Assembly: GCA_003517915.1 (NCBI GenBank)
Contig: DOZQ01000009.1
Span: forward strand, 1-15,144
Source: Oscillospiraceae bacterium
Lineage (GTDB): Bacteria; Bacillota; Clostridia; Oscillospirales; Acutalibacteraceae
Direction of reading: 5' to 3'
DNA length: 15,144 bases
The translations under genes were made by a program, and so were the position numbers. Below the pieces are notes generated by a model. The model was not told the DNA's origin. It saw only the letters and a program-made list of their open reading frames with translations, and searched no databases. Position 1 is the first letter of the stretch; each line of letters begins with the position of its first letter. Below are positions 1 through 5,904 of this stretch, piece after piece.

Positions 1-94
1 AAAGAGCAAACACTCTGTATGCGGGTAACGGCGCATATCCGTCGCGGCTTACTTTAAGCAGTGTTCAGCCGCGCCGCTCGGGAGGGAACTTCAC

Positions 95-277
95 ATGGCC
101 GCGTACAGGCGCGTTTTCAGCCGGGTCGCACCCTCTCTTTGGAACGCGGGAAGCACGCTACTTTACTCCGTCACAGCGTTTTATATATGTAAAATAATAT
201 ATCACCTGGCAGGTGATTTTGCAAGATATATTTTAGGGATCAGGCAAATTGCAAAAAAACAGGAAGAAAATTTATGA
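95..277 (+). CDS. Possible small membrane protein (60 aa), unrecognised
   Basis: I do not recognise this protein. It is preceded by a ribosome-binding-like GGGAGGG about seven bases before the ATG. Its composition looks protein-like: an arginine-bearing N terminus, one hydrophobic stretch at about residues 20-40 that could be a membrane helix, and a charged tail ending KKQEENL. It would lie upstream of nnr in the same direction. Doubts: a different frame is also open from the window edge to position 197 and overlaps it, and the gene upstream is not in the window, so the frame in use cannot be settled by context. It could be a real micro-protein or a chance ORF. Confidence 0.35.
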   Translation: MAAYRRVFSRVAPSLWNAGSTLLYSVTAFYICKIIYHLAGDFARYILGIRQIAKKQEENL

Positions 278-304
278 TTCTGACATTATTTTCGAATGAA
301 TATG

Positions 305-313
305 TGATATACT
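305..313 (+). promoter_or_regulatory. Extended -10 promoter for nnr
   Basis: TG-A-TATACT is an extended -10 element with five of six matches to TATAAT. No convincing -35 lies 16-18 bases upstream; a CTGACA at 280-285 is too far away. Transcription would begin near 320, downstream of an in-frame ATG at 317 and upstream of the ATG at 359, which supports the later start for nnr. Confidence 0.45.
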
Positions 314-358
314 GAAATGGCAATGGCATCCATGACATTAACGGTCGGGAGGATAACA

Positions 359-1906
359 ATGGTATTTTTAACTTCTGAGAATATAAAAGAAATAGAAAGC
401 CGCGCCGCCGAAACCGGCATGACCCATCTGCGTCTGATGGAAAACGCGGGCTCTGCCGCCGCCCGCATTATACGCGAACGGTATGAGGTTTCGGGCAAAA
501 GTATTTGTGTTTTATGCGGCAAGGGCAACAACGGCGGTGACGGCTTTGTAATAGCCCGCAAGCTTATGGACGCGGGCGCTATCGTCACGGCGATTTGCGT
601 GGCGGATCCTCCGGCCACGCCGGACGCCACGGAAATGTTTCAAAGGCTTTCGGCTTTAAAGCCGGATATAATATTTTTTGATACCAGCCCCGAAAGGGTT
701 TCAATTCTGCTGAAAACCGCGGATATTATTGTGGACGCGATATTCGGATACGGATTTTCGGGAGAACTAAAACCGTCGCTTCTCTCTCTTTTTAAATATG
801 TTTCGGCGGTTTCAGGCACGGTTGTGTCTATTGACATGCCCAGCGGCGCAAACTGCGACACCGGCGAAACGGCCGAAAGCTGCATCGCGGCGGATCTGAC
901 CGTCAGCTTTATAGCGCTGAAACCCGGTCAGGCCGTCTATCCGGCCGCCGCTTACTGCGGGGAGCTTATCGCGGTGCCGATAGGCGTGCCGCAGGAGCTG
1001 GTGGAGGAGGTAAAATCCGAAATGTTTTCAGTCGAATATCCGCTTATTGCCCATTTGTTCGGTACAAGGGACAAGCAGGCTCACAAGGGGGATTTCGGCA
1101 AGGCGCTTTTGGTGTGCGGCTCAAGGGATATGCCGGGCGCGGCGGTCATATCCGCAAAGGCTGCCGTGCGTTCGGGTGCGGGGATAGTCAGGCTCGCGGT
1201 TTCGGATGATCTGCGTGCCTGCGTGGCGGCGCGGCTAAGCGAATGTGTGTTTTTGAGCCTGCCCGAGACCGGGCGGGGGGGATTATCCGAGACCGCGCGC
1301 GAGACGCTGACAAAGGCGATGTCCGAAAGCACCGCCTGTCTTGTTGGATGCGGGCTGGGACAGGGAGAAGATGTTTCCCGGACGGTTACTCATATTATAA
1401 AAAACGCGGAATGCCCCATTGTAGTGGACGCGGATGGCATAAATGCCATTGCTGGGAGCATAGATATTATCGGGCAGTGTGACGTTCCTGTGATAATAAC
1501 GCCGCATCCGGGGGAAATGGCGCGGCTGTGCGGAGTGACGGCCGAAGAGATACAACGCTCAAGGCTTAAATATGCGGCCGAATTTGCCCGACGGCACGGC
1601 GTAATAACGGTGCTCAAGGGCGCAAATACCCTTATAGCGCTGCCACAGGGCAGAATTTATTTCAATCTGACCGGTAACGCCGGCATGGCTACCGCCGGCA
1701 CGGGAGATATGCTCAGCGGAATGATCACGGCGTTTTTGGCCCAGGGCTTTGATCCCGAATACGCGGCGGTTGCCGGAGTTTACCTGCACGGCATAGCGGG
1801 GGATATAGCGGCGTCAAAATATTCTCAGCGCGCCATGACGCCTGAGGATATGATAGGGGAGCTGCCCGAGCTTTATCTGAAAATGGAAACGTCCGATTCT
1901 GATTGA
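359..1906 (+). CDS. nnr: Bifunctional NAD(P)HX epimerase / ADP-dependent dehydratase
   Basis: This is a 515-residue metabolite-repair enzyme that restores hydrated NADH and NADPH. The N-terminal YjeF_N half (about 1-210) epimerises R- to S-NAD(P)HX and the C-terminal ribokinase-like half (about 225-510) dehydrates the S form using ADP. Visible motifs are MENAG at 27-31, GKGNNGGDG at 54-62, VDADGIN at 356-362, HPGE at 383-386 and TAGTGD at 445-450, with Asp450 the probable catalytic base. Length matches the usual two-domain protein. The start at 359 is chosen over an in-frame ATG at 317 because GGGAGG lies at 347-352, six bases upstream, and the likely transcription start falls after 317. A lipoprotein gene follows on the same strand. 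Confidence 0.97.
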   Translation: MVFLTSENIKEIESRAAETGMTHLRLMENAGSAAARIIRERYEVSGKSICVLCGKGNNGGDGFVIARKLMDAGAIVTAICVADPPATPDATEMFQRLSALKPDIIFFDTSPERVSILLKTADIIVDAIFGYGFSGELKPSLLSLFKYVSAVSGTVVSIDMPSGANCDTGETAESCIAADLTVSFIALKPGQAVYPAAAYCGELIAVPIGVPQELVEEVKSEMFSVEYPLIAHLFGTRDKQAHKGDFGKALLVCGSRDMPGAAVISAKAAVRSGAGIVRLAVSDDLRACVAARLSECVFLSLPETGRGGLSETARETLTKAMSESTACLVGCGLGQGEDVSRTVTHIIKNAECPIVVDADGINAIAGSIDIIGQCDVPVIITPHPGEMARLCGVTAEEIQRSRLKYAAEFARRHGVITVLKGANTLIALPQGRIYFNLTGNAGMATAGTGDMLSGMITAFLAQGFDPEYAAVAGVYLHGIAGDIAASKYSQRAMTPEDMIGELPELYLKMETSDSD

Positions 1907-1961
1907 CGCGGCCTTGCCGGCTGCCGGACATCAGTATGTCGGGAAGAAAGGCGGCAGGCTT

Positions 1962-2501
1962 ATGAAAAGGCGGATAAAATCCTGTGTGAAAATTACGGCG
2001 CTGGTTTTTGCAGTATTCCTGCTTTTTTCGGGATGTGGGAAACCGGTCAAGGACGAGGCTCCGGTACCCGAAACAATTAAACAGGGATTTAGCTGCGACG
2101 CGAAAATCCGCTACGGCGACATGGATTTGACGGTGAAGGTGTCAAGGCCGGGACTGCAGGAATGTATTGTAGAGGTGATCGATCCGCCGCCGCTTGACGG
2201 GCTGAAAATGCACTGGCAGGGCGAAGACATGAGCATGAGCTATAAGGGGCTCAGCCTTGACTTGATAGACGAGATGTTCCCCGACACGGCTTTTGCGGGT
2301 GCTTTAAATAATGTCTTCAATTCGCTGGCCGCCGCTCAGAGCCTTAAGGTGAAAGAAGAGGACGGCAGAATGACTTTTTCGGGAACCGGTGACTCCGGCG
2401 GCTACAGTGTGACTATGAATATGCAAACCGGGCAGTTAGAGTCGATAAGTGTGCCGTCGCTTGGTCTGGATGTGGATTTTATCGCGTTTTCTAGTTACTA
2501 G
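1962..2501 (+). CDS. Small secreted lipoprotein, possibly LolA-like
   Basis: This is a predicted 179-residue lipoprotein. It has a short basic N terminus (KRR), a hydrophobic signal at about residues 9-22 and a lipobox-like F-S-G-C, so Cys25 would be lipidated after signal peptidase II cleavage and the protein anchored outside the membrane. The rest alternates short beta-like stretches (methionine-, glycine- and aspartate-rich) and is compatible with a LolA/YdcC-type lipoprotein fold. That assignment is inference from the shape and from the neighbourhood: a similar lipoprotein gene often sits near nnr/acpS in Firmicutes. The ATG at 1962 is preferred over an in-frame ATG at 1914 because only the former puts the signal peptide at the N terminus; its Shine-Dalgarno sequence is weak (GGCAGG). 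The 55-base gap after nnr suggests co-transcription. Confidence 0.87.
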   Translation: MKRRIKSCVKITALVFAVFLLFSGCGKPVKDEAPVPETIKQGFSCDAKIRYGDMDLTVKVSRPGLQECIVEVIDPPPLDGLKMHWQGEDMSMSYKGLSLDLIDEMFPDTAFAGALNNVFNSLAAAQSLKVKEEDGRMTFSGTGDSGGYSVTMNMQTGQLESISVPSLGLDVDFIAFSSY

Positions 2502-2515
2502 AATCCGCGGTTTAA

Positions 2516-2554
2516 AGCAAATACCACCGGATAATTAATCCGGTGGTATTTGCT
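2516..2554 (+). terminator. Perfect 17-bp stem-loop after the lipoprotein gene
   Basis: Arms 2516-2532 and 2538-2554 are perfectly complementary across 17 bases with the 5-base loop AATTA. It begins 14 bases after the lipoprotein stop and probably ends the nnr transcript. It has no T-run on either side, so intrinsic termination is not certain; it may act as an mRNA 3'-end stabiliser. The gap 2502-2882 in which it lies holds no convincing gene, only this and four more inverted repeats. Confidence 0.5.
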
Positions 2555-2568
2555 ATGCAAAAATATGA

Positions 2569-2625
2569 TTTTAGAGCAATTTAATTTATTAATAGGTTAT
2601 AAAGAATAATCAAATTGCTCTAAAA
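2569..2625. repeat. 14-bp inverted repeat, 29-base spacer
   Basis: TTTTAGAGCAATTT at 2569-2582 is perfectly complementary to 2612-2625. The AT-rich spacer contains a weaker inner pair (TTATT/AATAA). The layout resembles a miniature inverted-repeat element or an RNA hairpin; no target-site duplication is evident at the edges. Whether it recurs elsewhere in the genome cannot be judged from this window. Confidence 0.5.
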
Positions 2626-2641
2626 CAATAATTTTCAAGTC

Positions 2642-2676
2642 GTCTTTCTCGCCGCCCCCGGCGGCAACCGAAAGAC
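2642..2676. other. GC-rich two-tier stem-loop with AACC bulge
   Basis: The outer stem GTCTTTC/GAAAGAC (2642-2648 with 2670-2676) and the inner stem GCCGCC/GGCGGC (2651-2656 with 2660-2665) are perfect. They are separated by TC on the 5' side and AACC on the 3' side, with loop CCC. The same two tiers and the same AACC bulge occur in the leader hairpin at 12264-12307. No T-run follows on either strand, so this is not an obvious terminator. Confidence 0.5.
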
Positions 2677-2685
2677 ATATTACAC

Positions 2686-2745
2686 ATAGCAAATTAATAC
2701 TTATTGTCTCTGTGGTATACAACTTATATTTTGTTAATTTGCTAT
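2686..2745. repeat. 12-bp inverted repeat, 36-base spacer
   Basis: ATAGCAAATTAA at 2686-2697 is perfectly complementary to 2734-2745. The 10 bases 2685-2694 are also complementary to 2548-2557 in the right arm of the first stem-loop, so alternative pairings are possible. Function unknown. Confidence 0.45.
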
Positions 2746-2790
2746 AAACGCACGGCGCTCTCGGCTAACACCGAAACCGCACCGTATACG

Positions 2791-2854
2791 AAAAACTTCA
2801 CACATGGACTTTTTTGTGTAATTTCGTAATGGACCGGATGATGCGTGAAGTTTT
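2791..2854 (-). terminator. Possible terminator for the ferredoxin transcript
   Basis: Arms 2792-2805 and 2841-2854 pair over 14 bases with one A-C mismatch (2802/2844). Read on the minus strand the second arm ends in five Ts, directly downstream of the ferredoxin stop. The 35-base loop is long for an intrinsic terminator. A competing fold pairs TACGAAA (2787-2793) with TTTCGTA (2822-2828) and ACACA (2800-2804) with TGTGT (2815-2819). Confidence 0.35.
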
Positions 2855-2882
2855 ATATGAGAGGAAATATGCGGGAAGTGGA

Positions 2883-3095
2883 TTAGCCTGTAACCTCTAT
2901 TGCGCCAGAGGGACAACTGTCCGCCGCCTCATTTGCTTCTATTGCCTCATTCGCGGACAAGTCGTCTTTCTTGAGAGCTACGGCTTTATCATTCTCATTC
3001 ATTTTATAAAGATCCGGAGACAGGCTGGGACATAAAGCGCAGCCGATGCATAAATCCTCGATAACATTTGTTTTCAAGTAAACACACCCTTTCAT
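2883..3095 (-). CDS. Small single-cluster [4Fe-4S] ferredoxin
   Basis: This low-potential electron carrier has up to 70 residues. Cysteines 16, 19 and 22 (CxxCxxC) and Cys61 followed by proline are the four ligands of a single [4Fe-4S] cluster. The fourth cysteine of the classical two-cluster clostridial motif is absent (Ser26), so this is the monocluster type. The segment between clusters is acidic, as usual. The ATG at 3095 has GAGG ten bases upstream; a TTG at 3077, seven codons in, has AAAGGG nearby and would give a 64-residue protein beginning MKTNVIEDL, closer to typical homologues. The PAP2 gene lies 43 bases upstream on the same strand, so the two may share a transcript, though no functional link is evident. 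Its electron partner is not in the window. Confidence 0.88.
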   Translation of the reverse strand: MKGCVYLKTNVIEDLCIGCALCPSLSPDLYKMNENDKAVALKKDDLSANEAIEANEAADSCPSGAIEVTG

Positions 3096-3138
3096 AAAGA
3101 TGATTCCTCAGAGTGTAGTTTGCGGAGTTATACGTAGA

Positions 3139-3681
3139 TTATTCGTTTTCAGACATTCCGGATGCCGCGGGCGTGAATTTTTTATAAACCAGCCAGACGG
3201 CCAGGGCGCAGAGCGTACCCAGAACAACGCCGGCTAAAATGTCGGTCGGGAAATGTACAAGCAGATAAATGCGGGAAAGAGCAATCAGAACGGCTAAGCC
3301 ATAAGCCGCGATTCCGATTTTTTTATTCATTTTAAAAAGTATAAACGCCGCCGCGAAGGCGCAGGCGGTGTGCATTGACGGAAAGGAGTAGTTGCTTGCC
3401 GATACCAGCGGAGTAAGTGTCTCAAACTGAATAAAAGGCCGCGGCCTTGCTATAAGATGCTTAAGCAGAAGCTCGCCGGTCAAAGCGCCCAAAGCAAGCG
3501 AAATCAAAGACAGCAGCCCATAGATGCGGCGGTTTTTAAAAAGAAGGAAAATCAGCGATATGACGATCCAGACGGCACCGTGATCCCCAAGGGACGTAAT
3601 AAAAATCATTATATTGTTCAAAACCGGTGTGTGCAGCGATTCAACCGTGTGAATACACCAGGTGTCAAAAGCATTTGTCAA
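3139..3681 (-). CDS. PAP2-family membrane phosphatase
   Basis: This is a 180-residue integral membrane phosphatase carrying all three PAP2 motifs: K-x6-RP (Lys74, Arg81, Pro82), PSMH (101-104, the usual form being PSGH) and SR-x5-H-x3-D (Ser136, Arg137, His143, Asp147). His104 and His143 are the expected catalytic histidines. Hydrophobic segments at about 20-32, 36-48, 55-73, 107-117, 123-135 and 150-168 suggest about six helices. Likely substrates are undecaprenyl pyrophosphate or phosphatidylglycerophosphate at the outer membrane face; the sequence does not distinguish them. The start is a TTG preceded by a strong GAGGGGGGA about seven bases upstream, with no in-frame ATG nearby. It is divergent from recJ across a 162-base gap; I see no firm promoter for it. 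Confidence 0.93.
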   Translation of the reverse strand: MTNAFDTWCIHTVESLHTPVLNNIMIFITSLGDHGAVWIVISLIFLLFKNRRIYGLLSLISLALGALTGELLLKHLIARPRPFIQFETLTPLVSASNYSFPSMHTACAFAAAFILFKMNKKIGIAAYGLAVLIALSRIYLLVHFPTDILAGVVLGTLCALAVWLVYKKFTPAASGMSENE

Positions 3682-3781
3682 GTATTATCCCCCCTCGAGC
3701 CTGTATACAAAATTTATACCATTATAAAGACCATATATAACCGCCCTGTGAACAAATATAGTGAATTTTACATAGCGCAGG

Positions 3782-3810
3782 TTGTCAAGCATATGAATCG
3801 GTGGTAAAAT
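3782..3810 (+). promoter_or_regulatory. Sigma-A-type promoter for the recJ operon
   Basis: TTGTCA (3782-3787) and TAAAAT (3805-3810) are each one mismatch from consensus and are spaced by 17 bases. Transcription would start near 3817, leaving a leader of about 27 bases before the recJ start. It is the only strong promoter visible ahead of the seven-gene run ending at 12191. Confidence 0.62.
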
Positions 3811-3843
3811 GATAAAATATAGTGAAGAGAGGGTGCGTGCCAA

Positions 3844-5904
3844 TTGGTTTGCAGGGAATGGACGGTTGCGGAATATGACAAGGAAATCGCCAAGCAATAC
3901 GCGAAAGAGCTGGATTTAGACGCGTTCATTTCCTTAATCCTTGTGGCGAGGGGATTCGGCGATCCCACAGAAATTGAGGAATTCTTATCCGCCGACGAAT
4001 CTATAATGGGCGATCCGTCGGAGCTGCCGGATATGAGCTTGGCTGTAAACAGGATACGGCAGGCGATAGACCGGTTTGAGCAAATAGCGATTTACGGTGA
4101 CTACGATGTGGACGGCATCACCTCGACGGCGATGCTTTACAGTTATCTTTCGGAAAAACAGGCAAATGTACAGTATTATATTCCCCGGCGTGACGCCGAT
4201 GGCTACGGCATGAATAAAAATTCGCTCGCTCTTCTGCATGAGCGCGGGGCGCGCCTTATTATCACGGTGGACAACGGGATAAGCGCTCACGATGAAATTG
4301 AGTACGCGAAATCGCTCGGGATGGACGTGATTGTTACCGACCATCATCTGCCCGGGCAGTCGCTTCCCGATGCGCAGGCGGTAATAGACCCTCACAGGGA
4401 GGACTGCGGGTGCGAATTCAAGAATCTGGCGGGGGTCGGGGTCGCATTTAAGCTGATTTGTGCGCTTGAATCCGATCGGCCGGTAAAAGAGCTTATCAAA
4501 AGCTACGGCGAATTTTTGGCGCTCGGCACGGTTGCCGACGTCATGCCGCTGATAAACGAGAACCGCCTTTTTGTTAAAATGGGACTTGAATCTATAGAAA
4601 AAAGCGGGCGGCCCGGCATTGCGGCGCTGCTTGGCGCGGCCGGGCTGGAGGGTAAAAAAATCACCGCTTTTAACATCGCTTACGGGCTTGCGCCGCGCAT
4701 AAACGCGTCGGGCCGCATGGGAAAGGCCGAGCGGGCGGTGCGGCTGCTGCTTGAAAAAGACCCGCAAAAGGCTGCGGAGCTGGCGCTGGAGTTTAACGCT
4801 GAAAACGCCGAAAGGCAGTCGGCGGAAGCGGAAATTGTAAAACAGGCGATAGCGAGCATAGAGGCGGAGCCGTCGCTTAAATACGCCCGGGTGCTTGTGG
4901 TTTCGGGTGAGGGCTGGCATCATGGGGTGATAGGCATCGCGGCTTCGAGGCTGAGCGAATATTACGGCAAGCCGGCGATCGTTATCTCGACCGACGGCGA
5001 GTCGGACGCAGTTGGGTCAGGCCGGAGCATAAGAGGCTTTTCGCTCTATGACGCCATAGCGGAAAGCAGGGAGATGCTCACACGCTTCGGCGGACACGAG
5101 CTGGCGGCGGGACTCACCGTGCCGCCGGGAAACATAGAACACCTGCGCCGCCGGGTGAACGATTTCGCATATAGAAATTACCCGGAAATGCCGGTAATGC
5201 GTATCAAGCTGGACTGTCGGCTTAACCCTAAAGGGCTGAGCGTGGACACAGCTCTGGCTCTGTCGGCCCTTGAACCATTTGGCAGCGGTAATCCCGCGCC
5301 GGTTTTCGGATTGTTTGGATTACAGCTCAAAGAGGTGACGCCGGTAGGGGGAGGCAAGCATCTCAGGTTAGGTTTTTCTAAAGACGGTACGGACATTCAG
5401 ATAATGTGCTTTTCGCGCGGCCGGGAGGATTTTCCCTACTCTGCGGGAGAAACGCTCGACGCGGCGGTCACGCTTGCCGCCGGGGAATATAAAGGCAGGC
5501 CGCAGCTCGGCATATACGCGAAGGATTTCAGATATTCCGAGTCGCATCAGCGGGATATGATTTCGGGATTTAGGCTTTATGAAAGCTTTTTACGAGGCGA
5601 GCTTATGGAAAAAGACGCGGCGGCAAAAATTCTGCCCGACCGAGGGGAGATTGCCGAGGTGTATAAATATCTGCGTCAAAACAGAGCCTATATACATCTT
5701 GCGGCATTTACCTACAGGCTGAAAATGCCGTATGCCAAGCTAAGGATAATAATAGACGTGCTTGAGGAAATGGGCTTGATTTCTTTTAAAATCCAAAAAG
5801 ACAGGCTGGTGGCCGAGGTGCTGCCGGCAGCCGAAAAGGTGAAGCTTGAGGATTCTGAAATATTAAGCAGGCTCAAGAACCGGGAAAATGAGGTGAGCGC
5901 GTGA
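3844..5904 (+). CDS. recJ: Single-stranded-DNA-specific exonuclease RecJ
   Basis: This 686-residue 5'-3' ssDNA exonuclease acts in recombinational and mismatch repair. The DHH core carries GDYDVDG (85-91), DNG (143-145) and DHH (166-168), whose aspartates and histidines bind the catalytic metals. NASGRMG lies at 287-293. The DHHA1 domain is marked by WHHGVIG from Trp358 and GGHELAAG (416-423). An OB-fold region (about 455-560) and a helical C-terminal domain follow, as in clostridial RecJ. The start is TTG with AGAGGG ten bases upstream; the next residues (VCREWTVAEYDKE) align in character with usual RecJ N termini. The stop overlaps the relA start in GTGA, so the two are probably translationally coupled. 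Confidence 0.97.
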   Translation: MVCREWTVAEYDKEIAKQYAKELDLDAFISLILVARGFGDPTEIEEFLSADESIMGDPSELPDMSLAVNRIRQAIDRFEQIAIYGDYDVDGITSTAMLYSYLSEKQANVQYYIPRRDADGYGMNKNSLALLHERGARLIITVDNGISAHDEIEYAKSLGMDVIVTDHHLPGQSLPDAQAVIDPHREDCGCEFKNLAGVGVAFKLICALESDRPVKELIKSYGEFLALGTVADVMPLINENRLFVKMGLESIEKSGRPGIAALLGAAGLEGKKITAFNIAYGLAPRINASGRMGKAERAVRLLLEKDPQKAAELALEFNAENAERQSAEAEIVKQAIASIEAEPSLKYARVLVVSGEGWHHGVIGIAASRLSEYYGKPAIVISTDGESDAVGSGRSIRGFSLYDAIAESREMLTRFGGHELAAGLTVPPGNIEHLRRRVNDFAYRNYPEMPVMRIKLDCRLNPKGLSVDTALALSALEPFGSGNPAPVFGLFGLQLKEVTPVGGGKHLRLGFSKDGTDIQIMCFSRGREDFPYSAGETLDAAVTLAAGEYKGRPQLGIYAKDFRYSESHQRDMISGFRLYESFLRGELMEKDAAAKILPDRGEIAEVYKYLRQNRAYIHLAAFTYRLKMPYAKLRIIIDVLEEMGLISFKIQKDRLVAEVLPAAEKVKLEDSEILSRLKNRENEVSA

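Noticed and set aside
3..197. Open frame from the window edge to a stop at 197, followed by a small hairpin at 201-217
   Set aside because: The translation is rich in Arg, Ser, Pro and Thr with no Asp and a single Glu, as shadow frames usually are. The hairpin has a 7-bp stem and only three Ts, so it is weak support for a gene end there. Another frame ends at 57, so the upstream gene cannot be identified.
317..358. Longer start for nnr at 317
   Set aside because: The GGGAGG at 347-352 serves the ATG at 359, and the extended -10 at 305-313 would start the RNA after 317.
2569..2745. Insertion-sequence remnant or MITE
   Set aside because: Inverted repeats are clear, but no target-site duplication or transposase fragment is visible, so I report only the repeats.
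2814..3035. 73-codon plus-strand frame
   Set aside because: It is antisense to the ferredoxin, whose cysteine motif is clear, and begins inside an inverted repeat without a convincing ribosome site.
3682..3781. Promoter for the PAP2 gene on the minus strand
   Set aside because: A TTGACA and several TATA-like words exist on that strand, but none pair with 16-18 base spacing; a promoter must exist but I cannot place it.
3985..4923. 312-codon open frame on the minus strand
   Set aside because: It lies entirely antisense to the conserved RecJ catalytic core, has a highly basic, low-complexity-like composition and no recognisable domain.
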